From positions 186,001 through 250,000 of the forward strand of contig JAQGDQ010000003.1 in assembly GCA_030141605.1 (NCBI GenBank): 64,000 bases of DNA, in the 5' to 3' direction. A model generated the notes under the pieces. It searched no databases, was not told where the DNA came from, and saw only the letters and a program-made list of their open reading frames with translations. This stretch comes from Tubiluchus corallicola. Taxonomy: Eukaryota > Priapulida > Priapulimorpha > Priapulimorphida > Tubiluchidae. Each line of letters starts with the position of its first letter. Position 1 is the first letter of the stretch. Made by a program: the position numbers and the translations under genes. This document shows positions 35,201 through 47,165 of this stretch, piece by piece.

Positions 35201-38200
35201 CTTTCAAGAGAAGTTCCTTTGTTTCGCCGATATGAAGAAATGTGTGCGTAAACGATGCTATACTAAAGTTGTTTTAACTCTTTAGTGACTATACTTACAC
35301 ACAGAAAAATTGAGTAACCCCCCACTTTGCATTGTAGCATTTTAATTTCGCATGGTTACTGCAGTCAATACCTTTTTCGAGATCCCCTTTTTAAATTTCA
35401 CACTATGATCTTTTATAGTCATGCACTTTAGCATTATATGTATGTCACAAACATTTGTATAACAGAAACAAATTGTGACAAATAAATTATAATGAATTGT
35501 TCAACTTATAGTGTCAGCATTTTGTGCTTTTTAAACAAAACCAAGACATTTTCTCATTGTACATTGTAAAAATTTAAACCACCTAGAAAAGTTATATCAA
35601 TGTGAAATTTTTATATGCGTGTTCTTAAAAAGGTATGTTATTACTGGCGTCATCACAATTTGGTTGGATGAAAGTATGGTACCAAGTTATTAAATCACGC
35701 TATGGTTATTTAGTACTGCTGAAAACATGGCACTGTTAGTCGTTATAGACATACAGTACTTACGTATAAACAGCACTTCTTGTAAACAGTGATAGAATTA
35801 TATGTGCTTTGATCATCTCATACATATGTTTACGAGAAACGCTGTTTATTTGTATGCATACTTTTTGTTAACGTCGTCCACAGAAGTTGTCCCAGCTATT
35901 TAAAATTCTTTACACTTTAAACTAATCTTTCTTTTTGATTGTCGTACAGTTTATAGCTTGTTGCGTATATGCTTCACAAATTGTAACTGCTGTTATGATT
36001 TCCACTATGTTGCTAATTTTACCATCTTATTAATAGGTGCCACCAGCAACAGAACATGAGCCTCTCCTTTCCTCCGATTCGGACAGTGATAAAGAAAATG
36101 TTCAAATTTTGCAAAAACCTGCTATCAGTTTTTGGGGTGCATGCACAATTCCGGGAGTCGTAGAGTTTTCATTTTGTCTCTTCTTTGCCAAGCTGGTTAG
36201 CTACACATTTCTGTATTGGCTACCCCTATATATAAAGAATATTAGTAAGTATCATCTTTGTATAAACTATAAAAAATATGTTGCTATTGTATTGACTACA
36301 GACGGTACAAAATCTTTACAAGACATAGCATAAAAAATAAAATAAGATGTGAACATAATATAGGTTATAACCACTACCTTGCACTACTCAGTTTCTGGCT
36401 CTTTGCAGTCTATTGAAGCATTCTTACAAATTTTTTGCACAGTATTGTAATTTGGACTTTTTTATTATGCTGGATCACTAATTCTGTCTTCATGTAAATA
36501 AAAAATTACTATTTTATTTTTGTTGCAGCTAATTATGGTGCATCGAAGTCAGCATATTTATCTACCATGTTTGATGTTGGTGGTATAATCGGTGAGTTTT
36601 CGTATTTGTAGTTTTACTTTTATCAGAAATTTCTCCCTATTCATTTCCTTATGTGCAATTATATACTGTATATAAACAGCTAACTAACAGCAAAGTTTTC
36701 TTTGTAACAGTCATCATCCACATATGTAGGTAAAGTTACTAATTTTACATGTATGTGCTAGAGTGCATCTATGTGTACTGTGGCATAGTCCAAAACTGAT
36801 AACTGCAGTAGCAGTGTGTTTTGCATTCCATGAAAACTCTTGCTAACCCTTGAATAGATACAGCTTAGATTGCAAAGAAAAGTGATATCTGATGACTTAC
36901 ATGAAAATAGATGCTTTTCTGTTGCGAAATTCTTGTGCTTGCAAAAGTGGTGTTTCTTAAGTTTTTAGCTAGAAAACTGGTTGTTATGACAACACAATAG
37001 CTATCATTTTTTCAGAACAGCTAATGGTAATTGCATAGCGCAAAAAGGCCAAGAATGGCTGGATATATTTTGTGTTTAATTGCAAGAAGGACCAAATACA
37101 TGCAGCGAATTTAACTTAATTGATGAAAGGCTTTGCAGTCTTTAAATAAAGAATGTAAAATTTGTATTTGTTTTCTCCCTCTGTTTTTGATATAGATTTA
37201 TACGTGACTGATTGATGCAGCCTGTTGATGCCGGAAAATTAATGTTACCTACTAATGTGGGTGCTACTACTTAAAGAAGCGGACTTATCACAAAAATGCT
37301 TTTAATTTAGGTGGTATTATGGCAGGAGTCATCTCAGATTATACTGGAAAGAGTGCTACTACATGTGTTATCATGCTCTTCTTTAGCGCGCCAATGTTAT
37401 TCATTTATCAAGCGTATGGTCATCTTGGTCTTAAACTTAATATATGTGAGTAGCTTTTTCTTTTTCTCTAAAATATTTTACCAGTGCATCTCATGGATAT
37501 TGCTGCACATATGATTTTATGACTGCCTAAATTGCAATAACATTTGATTAAAGGCAATGTCTGATAAAGGTTGCTCCAAATGTTTCAGGTTTCTGTTGTA
37601 GCACTGTACGATGCAGCTACAAGGAGTTTCCATTATGCTGCTAAAATTGCCGCTGTAAAATGAGTTTGCAAATTAGATGGTTCCCAGAGTGCATCTTTGG
37701 ACCAAATCGCCATTTTTAGTTTAGCAGCCTGCTATAATAATGTCTCAGTTTGTGTGAAATTTAAGAACTAATCATACAATTTTTTTCTTAAATCGCTGGT
37801 TATAGTTTGTACAACAGAGAAAATGTATGGTAAAATAATAAACTTTATAGCTTGTAACTGTCATCATCAGTCTGCACAACTTTCGCATGTCTTAGTGTCA
37901 CAGTTGACCATACAACATCTGTATTATGTTATTAAATCAGACTTCCAAGCAGCACTTGGGGAAAAGACTTCCTAACCAAAAATGACACAGTGGCAGAACT
38001 ACGTTCTTGCAAAGAGTTTCCCTGTTACAAAAAAAAACAGGAGAAGGTGACAGTAGAATTTAAGTTTGCCTCACACTCATTGCTGAGATAATGCTCTGAA
38101 AATGCACAGGCAAGTTGCCTCTTTTTCAGGTTTTTCACCGTAACCTTTCATGTTAAACTTCACTGGTCAGGGAATAACAATTAAAATAATGCCACTAGAG

Positions 38201-39611
38201 TCTAATTAAATTTAAATAATGTATTTCAAAACAAAATGAGCTTAGTAGGTAATTGTCGTCATGAAAATATTGCAAGTTTCAGCAAAAACATAGTCCGATT
38301 GTTAAAAGCACTTACTCCTCGTCCAGGAACTGAAAAGAATTATTCAATGCAGTGCTGTAAAAATGCACATGGATGAGTTCCATACGATTGAGCGACTTTT
38401 TGAGATGTAATTCTAACTACAGTGATCGTAGTTTTTTAGACTCGTGGTTAATAGAAGCAGTCACTTAATTCGCTCAGAAACATCTGGCATGGGCTGCCCC
38501 TATTCAAATGCGTATAAAAACTGTCGGCATTTGACTGACTCTGCATAGTTGATTCGATATTTTTGCTTCATGTATTTATAATAAGCCAAATGTGTGTGAT
38601 CAAAGAGCTCTTACTACTTTATGTCATCTTTGTGCACTTTAATGCATGTAGAAACAGTCATGTTAAATAACGTTTTTTTTTGTAAGCGGGCAGGTCTATT
38701 ATGTGCTAATTGCTAGCTAGTGGTTTTGCTTTGAATTTTGAATCTTGTCACCCGTTTCGTCAGTTAACTATTCTTGTTATGCCATCGATGCATTGACAGT
38801 TTTCTGCCAGTATTCTTTGCAAGCGTAGTTATCATAGAGCAACAGCAGCTAAGAACACAGAGTTAATTTTGACAAATAGAGCATAAGCTCAGAAACTAAA
38901 CATTTAAAGCTCTCACAGCCTTTGCAGTGCATACCATGCTAAAGAGTGATGACTCATAGTTGTATACTAGTAATGCTGCATCCGTCAGCTAATTGATTCA
39001 GCTAATTAGGTCAAAACGCTTCCATTCCAAAGTGTGTCTAGTAAATGGCACTTACAGTATCACGAATGCAAACTCTGTATAAATTTGGACTTTTTCATTC
39101 ATTGTTGACTTTTACAGTTTGCCAGTGAAGGTTTGTAACGATTTCTGTCTACAATGTTCTAATAAACAAACTGGTAATTTGAATTTTTTGTGTTGCTTTT
39201 AGTTTTACTGATAGTGACTGGAATGCTGGTTAACGGACCCTATGCTCTCATTACAACTGCTGTATCTGCTGATTTGGGCACACACAAGAGTTTACATGAC
39301 AATGCCAAAGCCTTGGCAACAGTCACCGCCATCATTGATGGCACAGGATCCATGGGTGCAGCTTTAGGACCACTTTTGGCTGGTCTTATTTCTCCAACTG
39401 GTTGGAATAATGTCTTCTACATGCTGATTGCGTCCGATGTCATAGCACTAGTTGTAAGTTTAGTTTCATGGTAAACATTTTATAAGAAGTAGGCAGTAGA
39501 ACAGGAATTGGTGGTAAAAAACAGATTAAATAAGAAATATCGTAATAATAAAAAATATTAAAAATACATTTATACCTATTTGTGGTAAATTTTTAAATAT
39601 AGTGACACCCA

Positions 39612-39650
<39 letters not shown>

Positions 39651-40395
39651 GTACTTAACACTTTTCTCGCTCATTTAATTTCATTAGCCTTACTCGGTCA
39701 TAGCTAGACAGGTTTATTCTTGTTTCCAGTTTTTTCCAGAGAATTCTCCATTAAATGCCTTTCTTAAAGTGAAAAGTCTTAACTTTTCTGGTGTCAACTG
39801 CGTGGGATTCTTCCCAATTTCTCTGTGGAAGTTCTGAGTGTCAACTATTGAAGAATTGTTCTCGTTGCTGTTAATTAGCATCAGCTAACCGACTTGAACA
39901 CAGCCTCTTTCGTTTAATTAGTTTACCGAAACGCTATTTTCGGTTGGCTGATTGGCACCCACTGTTCCGTGTTCAATACGTCTTTACAAAAGCCATAATT
40001 GACTTCTTCACAGGGACTTGTCAAATTTCCACAGGCAGACTAATTTAATGATGCTTCTTTTCCAAGGTCTGAAACACGTTTAACTGGAGAGTGATTTAGT
40101 TTTTTGCTTGTTGTTTTCTATACAATGAACTGAGATTTACCCAGAAAAACTGATTAATGTCTTGAACTTTTAAATTTACATTTGCTGAAATTGTTTTCAG
40201 GAAGAAATCTTAAAAATGAACATTATCTAGGCTATTAATTTCAATATACAAAAAGGGTAATTTTTAAATTACAGTGTAATTTGATAAATTTTCAGTATTC
40301 ACTTATGATCTTTGTTTATTTTTCAGCTTCTGCTCCGACGTGTTGTCAAGGAAACATGTTGTAGACCAAGAGACAACCAATACATTGCTTTGTGA
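26237..40395 (+). CDS. SLC37A2: SLC37A2-type sugar-phosphate exchanger, 13 exons, 511 aa
   Basis: Twelve-pass major facilitator superfamily transporter of the organophosphate:phosphate antiporter family. SLC37A2 exchanges glucose-6-phosphate for inorganic phosphate in intracellular membranes such as the ER (family knowledge). Exons: 26237-26289 (provisional), 27731-27812, 29531-29612, 30151-30229, 31241-31453, 32086-32264, 33719-33762, 34402-34479, 36037-36244, 36529-36591, 37311-37445, 39203-39453, 40327-40395. All junctions are GT-AG and every phase agrees. Diagnostic phrases are [71 protein letters not shown] and [19 protein letters not shown]. Human SLC37A2 is about 500 aa and nearly colinear. 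The central cytosolic loop (about 230-290) is variable and acid-rich ([10 protein letters not shown]). SLC37A1 is the next best assignment. Confidence 0.93.
26630..27565 (+). mobile_element. L2/CR1-like non-LTR retrotransposon, 3' end, decayed
   Basis: Fragments of the reverse-transcriptase C-terminus: [11 protein letters not shown] (from YADDTQLY), [39 protein letters not shown] and [18 protein letters not shown]. There are stops and frameshifts. It ends in a (TTACA)n-type tail typical of these elements. Lies in SLC37A2 intron 1, sense orientation, and is 5'-truncated. Confidence 0.85.
27731..27812 (+). CDS. SLC37A2: SLC37A2 exon 2: first transmembrane helix
   Basis: Acceptor CAATTGGCAG. 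Reads [20 protein letters not shown] then KPISVVK, and ends in phase 0 before GTGAGA. It matches human LLLTFLIYACYHMSRKPISIVK. The RKP motif follows TM1, and a conserved Arg in this region is functionally important in SLC37A4. Confidence 0.95.
29531..29612 (+). CDS. SLC37A2: SLC37A2 exon 3: first lumenal loop
   Basis: Acceptor ACATTTTCAG. Starts [20 protein letters not shown] and ends ACDWAPF plus one base, donor GTAATA. CDWAPFD matches human CSWAPFD. Two NxS motifs (NCS, NKS) could be glycosylated. Confidence 0.92.
30151..30229 (+). CDS. SLC37A2: SLC37A2 exon 4: second transmembrane helix
   Basis: Acceptor [30 protein letters not shown] then LGMFV; donor GTAAGT. Human has KDNYKELLGGVDNAFLIAYAIGMF. 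Confidence 0.95.
30600..31060 (+). repeat. Dispersed repeat family B, copy 1
   Basis: Starts near CACAAGAAAACCTTCGTTTA; internal GCATAAAACTTGAAAACTTA; ends near CTTTCAAGCAGGTGAGCG. The same blocks occur in order and orientation at 42555-42995 and 59270-59740. No open frame. Located in SLC37A2 intron 4. Confidence 0.8.
31241..31453 (+). CDS. SLC37A2: SLC37A2 exon 5: TM3-TM4
   Basis: Begins [20 protein letters not shown] and ends [12 protein letters not shown], donor GTAAGT after CA. Human has GERLPLRYYLSAGMLLSG through [12 protein letters not shown]. Confidence 0.97.
32086..32264 (+). CDS. SLC37A2: SLC37A2 exon 6: TM5-TM6
   Basis: Acceptor [29 protein letters not shown], then [11 protein letters not shown] and a Phe-rich helix; donor [18 protein letters not shown] is strictly conserved in the family. 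Confidence 0.97.
33295..33560 (-). repeat. Dispersed repeat family A, reversed copy
   Basis: The reverse complement contains TTTTTGTAAAAACTTTTGAC, GGAAATTG and CTTCCTAGAAGGCTTGGCCT, matching 8430-8580 and 61675-62100. Lies in SLC37A2 intron 6. Confidence 0.75.
33719..33762 (+). CDS. SLC37A2: SLC37A2 exon 7: start of central loop
   Basis: 44-nt exon; [14 protein letters not shown] after a split Asp codon; human has PEDVDCAPPQH. Acceptor TTTGTTGCAG, donor GTAAAA. Confidence 0.9.
34402..34479 (+). CDS. SLC37A2: SLC37A2 exon 8: variable cytosolic loop
   Basis: 26 codons, phase 0 at both ends ([20 protein letters not shown], then DSALAH). Acceptor TTTCTGCACAG, donor GTAAGA. As a symmetrical exon in the variable loop it could be alternatively included; the family's central loop is unconserved, so support is splice sites and phase. 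Confidence 0.72.
36037..36244 (+). CDS. SLC37A2: SLC37A2 exon 9: acidic loop and TM7
   Basis: [20 protein letters not shown], then [20 protein letters not shown] and [15 protein letters not shown]. Human has [19 protein letters not shown] through [15 protein letters not shown]. The EPLL motif resembles acidic dileucine sorting signals. The exon ends one base into a Thr codon before GTAAGT. Confidence 0.96.
36529..36591 (+). CDS. SLC37A2: SLC37A2 exon 10
   Basis: 63 nt; [20 protein letters not shown]; human [16 protein letters not shown]. Acceptor TTTTTGTTGCAG, donor GTGAGT. Confidence 0.95.
37311..37445 (+). CDS. SLC37A2: SLC37A2 exon 11: TM8-TM9
   Basis: [20 protein letters not shown], then [16 protein letters not shown]; donor GTGAGT. 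Human GIVAGLVSDYTNGRATTCCVMLILAAPMMFLY. Confidence 0.95.
37446..39202. other. SLC37A2 intron 11, non-coding
   Basis: 1.76 kb; no exon, RNA gene or clear mobile element recognised. Confidence 0.6.
39203..39453 (+). CDS. SLC37A2: SLC37A2 exon 12: TM10-TM12
   Basis: Best-conserved exon: [20 protein letters not shown], then [20 protein letters not shown] and [20 protein letters not shown]. Acceptor GTTGCTTTTAG, donor GTAAGT. Confidence 0.98.
39613..39649. repeat. (TA)n microsatellite
   Basis: About 18 uninterrupted TA units in the last SLC37A2 intron. Confidence 0.95.
40327..40395 (+). CDS. SLC37A2: SLC37A2 last exon: cytosolic tail
   Basis: Acceptor [31 protein letters not shown], then AL and TGA. 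It corresponds to the human LLCRLVYKE start of the tail but is shorter overall. Two adjacent Cys might be palmitoylated (inference). Confidence 0.92.
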   Translation, partial: LLLRRVVKETCCRPRDNQYIAL

Positions 40396-41600
40396 GACTT
40401 ATTACTAATTATATGTATTAAGAGTATTACCTTATAGAGTTTATTTTATTATTAATAAGATAGTATTTTTATTGCCTTTGTGTGCATTTTAACTTGCACG
40501 AGGGCATTAAACAAAGCCAATATTATGGCCACTAAAATTTTAATTTGGCATACTTTGTTTTAGAAAAGTACAAGAAGTGTTTAAAAGCTGTTTTTTCACA
40601 GCTCCTTTTTTGCTTTTAACAAAGATCCTATTGTTTATAATGCACAGCATTTTAAATTTTTAAGACGTATCTGCACTTTACATTTGTTTCTTTGTATGTG
40701 TTGCACACTTCGTCATAGGACGTGTGTTGTGTGCTTAGCTATTTGCAGTCCAATCACAGGCTTGTAATTTAATTCCAGGTCCAAAAGTGGTGTCGTCTGA
40801 ATTTGCGTTTGCTTTCCCAGGCTAGACAATTTCATTCACTGTTAGCGAAAGAAGACACAGTATGCACCTGCCTTTGTTTACTGAACTGTACAAGGTCTGT
40901 GTTGGCTTGTACAGAATTACTCTCAAATTTCATTTTGCCCTTCAAAAAGTTTCTTTAAGAATTCAATACTGTTTTGATGTCTCATTTCATGATCTAGATC
41001 CTCTTGGCTTGAGACATCATGCGGCTATGGCGTGTTTTTTATTCTTTTGACTTTCCTTAACTTAGTAATTTAATGAGTTCTCTTTGAGTTTTATTTTCGG
41101 TGATTAGGTTACTTTCTGTCATTTGTATTTTTTATGATGTGTATCTATACTAGTAGCTCAATACTACAGCTGGTGACACTGATGAAAGCAAAAGACCTCT
41201 ACTCCTTCAATTAAATGTTTGATGTCTTAGGTTTTATAGCTCGGGTGTTATCAGATGCAGCGCGTATGCTGGGCCTTTTGTGGTACGTCACTGTATGTGT
41301 TTCCTTTAAGGTCTTTGGCTTACAGGAATGCTATATCTTATTTTTCCTACATTATTATTTCGTGCTATTTGGTGACTTCACTGCTCTATAAAGCCAATTC
41401 TTGCATTCTTGTTCATTCTTACTCTTTTATTGTGGCAGCACAGTGGTTGTGTGCATTTTGTTTACTAATGTATCAGATACATAAGATTTATTTTTACATA
41501 AAGATAATGCAGCATGTCAGTTTTTGGCTTGAAGAATTTTTAACTATTATATATTATTGTAAATAGTGAGTATGTAAAATAAATTAAATTGCGTGGTAAA
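40396..41600 (+). other. SLC37A2 3' UTR, approximate
   Basis: AT-rich, no further exon. AATAAA at 41578-41583 is a reasonable poly(A) signal, giving a UTR of about 1.2 kb. Short open frames within it (for example 41255-41566) lack any family match. Confidence 0.45.
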
Positions 41601-42554
41601 AGAATGTGAAACTTAATTTTTTGCACGGTTTGTTATGTGAGATCAGTGTTTCATGGCATACAATTTGAAGTTACTTTACTATATAAAAAATGCTCCTTAG
41701 CAGAGCTCAATAGAAAAACGTTATGTCAACTTAGTACTTAAAGACATGTAAACCTCATCTCTCAACTGTGCAAATGTTTCAATGATATAAAACAACAAAA
41801 TTGCAGAACAGAACAAATGTAACCACATTTAGGTAGTTGCGACAGCAGTGCAACCCTGGCAAATTGAAGGTAACTGCGTTTCCTGTGATCGCAATGAGCC
41901 AAGATATTAAGTTTGTACTAAGCCTAAATGGGATTGAAATTGTTATGTCAATAAATTTTATTTGAATTGCATAATGTCAACAAGTAGTAGTGGTAATGGG
42001 GATGGTCCCAGTCGCGGTGGAAACGACTGTGGTGGTGGTGGTGATAGTAGCAGTATGAGTAGTCTTGACAACACTCACAGTACAATGCAACTTGAAGGGG
42101 AGAGACACTAATTCAAGCTTAATGAAGGCTAGTTGAGCAATTTAACAGTGACGAGAAGAAGGCTAATACGTCACCCAACAATTGACCTTAGTCTTAGTCT
42201 TTGTCTAAATAGTTTTTTTAATTTATACCTATGTTCTAAACCTAGAACTGAACTAAATAAACGAGACTAAAACAAACAAATGAAACCAAGTTGCTGAAAC
42301 ATTTCACATTTGCATACATATATCTATTGTACACGTACATGATTAATGAAATAATCTAACGCAATTAACATAATGTCAATTTTAACTTGAAATTGTTACA
42401 TTTTTGGAACTTGATATAGTTGACATTAATATCAAGAATATATTTTCTAATACTAATAACTCTTAAGGTTCCAAATTTTGAATGTAAGATACTCATCAGC
42501 AGACTATACAGTCACGTTAATAATTTACGTTCAAAACTGAATGTAGGCTATTCT

Positions 42555-42995
42555 AAAAACAAAATCCTTTGCTTACATAAAGCTAAAAAATTATCTAGAA
42601 ATTTTGTATCACCTACATGCTTCCTAATTGTGCACAGAGCTTGTATTAGCAGCAACGCCGTGTAAAACTTGAAAATTTAAACTCCCACAATGAGTCAATG
42701 ACTGTTAGTCGCAGCTATTTTAACTGTAGGTCGTTTGAAACAAGTTTGGATAACATAGCGTAAAATTTTAAAAAGTAATCAGAACATTCGTAGCGCATAC
42801 TAGATTTACTAAGCAAAAGTATAAATTACTGTATCTTGTCGAGTCAGTGATTTACACTGGCAAGGTGAATCAGTGACATTTTACCAGCTGGCGCGAGCTA
42901 AGAATTTGTTTTACTAGTTACATAAGTCTTTCAAACAGGCAAGCTTGCTGCTAAGTATAATAGCTTTGTGTGGAAAGTTTTTTAGGGACATTGTG
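42555..42995 (+). repeat. Dispersed repeat family B, copy 2
   Basis: TTACATAAAGCTAAAAAATT, CACCTACATGCTTCC, GTGTAAAACTTGAAAATTTA and TGGAAAGTTTTTTAGGGACA line up with the copies at 30.6 and 59.3 kb. Confidence 0.8.
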
Positions 42996-43714
42996 TGTGG
43001 AAAATTGCCCTTTCTTCGCCTTTAAGCGCTTTTTGTTTTACAGTGATCTGATTTCATTTACAGTGAATGTTTAAAGCGTTAAGCTCTAAGTGCCCTTGAG
43101 TATGATTATATAATATTTTAACTTTGGTTACATTTTCTCATTTTTCCCGTTTTGACAAGGACGCTGATATCTTCCTCCGCTCATCACAACAAGCTCAAGT
43201 CTGAAGCCCTTGCAGCAGTCACTTTGCGCAGGGAGGCTGAGAGTTCACAAGAGGATAATCCGAACTGAATCCTGAACGTGCGCATTTCAGCAGCTGTGAA
43301 CGCCTGATGATGCTTTACTTACTCCTACCCAATTAACATTTAACTTAATGTAACTAGAGTAATTGGTAATCATCTGCATGATGATGTGTGACTGTATGAC
43401 GCTGAGAATTAGCATAAAGTTGGTTAACCGCTCGTGGTACACATCGCTGACTAATGGTTACGATAAATGCATACTTCAAACGTATTAGTAAAGAAGATAA
43501 TGACCTCTGTCCAGGTAAGACGCATTTTAAAATTGAGACTAATGTGTATAATGGGATTCCCATATATCTGTATCTTTGCTTGACCTAGTTTTTCCTGTCC
43601 AGTAGCTTTCTATGTTTCCTTTTTCATAACCTATTTCCTAAAGGCATATATAAAGTGTGTTTATCTTTTTTTGTTCAGTAAGCTAACTACATAACGCTTT
43701 GAACTGTCTTTTTA

Positions 43715-43825
43715 TTTTATTTGTTTGTTTATTTGTCTGTCTGTTTGTCTGTCTTTTGTTTGTTTAACTATTTGTCATTTATTTGTTTGTTTGCTTGTAT
43801 ATTTGGTTGGTTGATTGGTTGTTTA
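43715..43825. repeat. TTTG/TCTG-rich simple repeat
   Basis: Runs of TTTGTTTGTTTATTTGTCTG with degenerate continuation. Confidence 0.85.
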
Positions 43826-44639
43826 TTATTAAAACCTACTGATTTATTCTGAAACACCAGAATCGAAAGACCAAAACCGTTCATAAAATTTAATGCAGTT
43901 TGTTGTAGGAATAGGAAATACATGTACATGTTAATAAATTTTAGTTAATTCATGATGTACAAACTTGTCAAAACGAACGAATCTATATCCATTTTGCTGC
44001 ACCGACATTAACACTTGTTGCAGTATATACTTTGTAGTACTTTATATGTTCTTAGAATTATCGTCTCTTTAAACTACATTCCTGGGAATACAGACTTACG
44101 TTATTATTAGTTCATAACAGACTTATTCTGCGCACAATTGGAAAGATTTAAACTTGTTGTATTGTTGTTTCGTCGCCGTTCTCGATGTCGTTATCTTTTG
44201 GATCTGATTTTGTTTTTTCGTCTGGAAAAACAATGTAATCCAAGTCGCCGCCGGTTTTGTTGCCATCAATTTAATTCGGACAAATCATATTAATTAGTAA
44301 CTTCACTGTAATTGGTCATTGTACTGACAATTAAACTAGTGTTTTAATTATATAGTAGGTTATATCTAATAACAAATTGCTATTAACGGGCGTCTCTATT
44401 TAGCAACAAAAAAGAATTTGCTACGTAAAGCACAATTAATATTACAGTATTAAAATAGTGAAATTATAGAACTATGAATTTATTTTCTGCGCTTGTTGGC
44501 CTTTCGCAAAGCTAATTTACACGCATTATGCAAACTTAACGTTTAATATGGATTAACGAAAAACCAAACCGGCAACGGAAAATTTTAAGGAGAAATGGTC
44601 ATTGTTGAAAAGCGTACTGGCGAACTGAGTAATAAGTAA

Positions 44640-44853
44640 CGGCGCGTTCAGACTAGTTCTCGCCAAGTAAACTCGCAGTAGCTCGCCAAGTAACTCGAAA
44701 GCGGCTTCAGACTGGAGAACATCAATTTCGCAGCAATTGTCGCAATGTTTGCAGTAACTTACCGCATTAACACGCACAGCAGTTCACACTTGCGAGTTTG
44801 CTATCAGAGAGAAAACCTGCGGCAGAAAACTCGCTAGTCTGAGCGCACAGCAA
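44640..44853. mobile_element. Possible short inverted-repeat element
   Basis: The left end GGCGCGTTCAGACTAGTTCT and the right end CTCGCTAGTCTGAGCGC are imperfect inverted repeats sharing CAGACTAG. The interior is GC-richer than its flanks and rich in CTCGC/GCGAG. No coding frame; MITE-type. Confidence 0.55.
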
Positions 44854-44963
44854 ATGAATTCCGAAAACATTCACAAACTGATATAAGTAAAATATGTATT
44901 AACAAAATGCAAACTATATAGATGCACTAATAAGACTGATTAATGTAAATGGTAATAAATGAA

Positions 44964-45126
<163 letters not shown>

Positions 45127-46234
45127 CCTTGTGCAAGTTTGCCGTCGGTGAAATAAAGCATTTAGAAATTTTAATGCATAATAATGTTACATATATTAAT
45201 ACTTTTTTGATGAAATCGTAAACGACGAAACTAAAACATAAAATTATAAAAGTATGGCAAGCTCACAGGACTACTCGAATCGGGTAGATAAAATTAAATA
45301 CACAAACGCCATAACGAAAAAACTTAATTTAGCTCAGTAATATTAATTAGACCAAACCAAAAATGGCGTTTACAGGAAGAATCAACTCAAACAAAGAAAA
45401 ACCGTGACTTCTTCGTCTTTCCAGAGCTGGGTGTTCCGAACGCATGCGCGGAACCCAATAATAAGATATTTGCGACAAGTAGGGAGTTTTACGGACAAAA
45501 CGTACCCTGGCAAAACGTGTGCTGTCGAAATATACAACTGGCGAATTGTACGATGGGCAATGTGTGCATTGGCAAAATATACCACTGGCAAACTTATACA
45601 TCCGAAATGGATAATTACGTCAAAAAATCAATTTTTTGAGAAACTCAAACAAAATATAACTAGTTATTTATTATTTTGATTCATATCAATTTGAACACCA
45701 TTACCAACAACAGCAGCTGTAGCCGTAACGGTTACAGCAGCTGTAGTTAGTAGCACTATTTTTTTATTATACTGCAGTAACATCAGCAACTGCAACAGCA
45801 GCGACATATGCAAATAATATGCAAATATATTAACAATTAGTAGTGTTTTAATTTTTAATTTTGCAGCGCGTTAATATGAAGTGGATAAAAAATGAAATGC
45901 TTAACAAATTGCTTGATTCGTTTTAAATGGCTTTTTGTGAGTGCGTCTGAGTAGCCAATCAATTTAAACGTTTTGCCGTGGGTGTTTTTATGTTCTTCAC
46001 TATCATTCAAATCTTTGACTTTAAGTCACGTCGCCACTAACCAGAGACCGATTAAGAAAACTTTATTTCCGAAAAGACTTTTAATGGTAAGTTATAAAGT
46101 AAATTTAACCAAAATGGTGACGTCATACAGTTCATTGTTTCTAATCTTGATTTCACAACTGGCATAAAGCGATAGAATGAATCCACAGTTATTTAATTTT
46201 TGTGACTAAATTTAACCGAAAGAAATAAAATGTG

Positions 46235-46310
46235 AGTGTCACCAGTCTTGGGACTGGATTCGAACCGCGGATCGATTCCGCGGAAGAATAAATGCGCAAC
46301 CACTGTTGCA
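46235..46310 (-). mobile_element. tRNA-derived SINE-like fragment
   Basis: The minus strand has an A-box-like AGTGGTTGCGCATTT and a B-box GGTTCGAATCC. The acceptor stem does not pair as in a functional tRNA. It lies 170 bp upstream of the RTE-like remnant. Confidence 0.5.
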
Positions 46311-46489
46311 ATTACAATTATTCAGCATTGTAACATTATCCTCAACATATTCTGGATCACTCCTATCCTGCTTTGGAATCTTATGAACCATTCCTTATTG
46401 ATCAACAATATGCCCATGATATAGGATGGATTAGTGTATCAAATTTTCAAAACTAACACAATAAAAAGGGATTTTCCAAAAAAACTAGA

Positions 46490-47165
46490 AAGTTTTTAAC
46501 ACAAATAAAAAGAAATTTTCAAGTAAACCAGTCAAAAACAGAAGAATATGTTATTGCAAGAGATGGTAATCAGTCTTGGAAGAAGTGCAAATACATGGGC
46601 ACTTTTCTAAACACCGAAGATGACATTAAAAGCAGAAAGCAACAAGCAATGCATGCTTTTCTTCAGCGCAAGAATGTATTAACTAGCAAGAGATTAAGTC
46701 TTAACGTAAGACTTCGATTATTTAATGCCTACCTTACCAGCATATTTATGGACAACAGTGAAACTTGGGGTTTAACGATTACTCAAGAACAGTTTTAGGA
46801 AAGTTTTAAAGATAAGATGGCCATACATAATCAAAAATGAAGATTTATACACCAGAACAAAAGAAATTTATTGGAGTTCAGAAGTCAAGATCCAAAGATT
46901 AAGATGGCTAGGACATCTTCTAAGATTACAAAATGAAGCTCCCGTAAGAATCATCTTAAAGAAAGCCTTAAAAACTTGCAAAAAACCACCTGGTTAACCT
47001 AAAACAACTTGGATAGCTAAGATAAATAAAGATGTTCAACAACTTCAACCAAATCTATCTTTAGGAGTAGAATTACTTACACGGTTAGCTGCAGATAGAA
47101 GTGGGTGGAATACTTTGATAAATGTTGATACCTCAGTGCCTACAACAGGTTGAATGAGATTTTGA
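46490..47165 (+). mobile_element. RTE-like non-LTR retrotransposon, reverse-transcriptase 3' part, decayed
   Basis: Contains the segments KKCKYMGTFLNTEDDIKSRK, LSLNVRLRLFNAYLTSIF, QRLRWLGHLLRLQNEAPVRI, KTTWIAKINKDVQQLQPNLS and LAADRSGWNTLI in order, in changing frames with stops. This is the thumb and C-terminal region typical of RTE-type and related elements. Longest intact frame 46595-46798. Confidence 0.85.

Larger units (their letters stand above)
41601..44640. other. Intergenic, no gene recognised
   Basis: AT-rich. Contains a GGT/AGT-rich patch near 41985-42055, repeat family B copy 2 and a TTTG/TCTG simple repeat. No exons with splice support. Confidence 0.5.
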
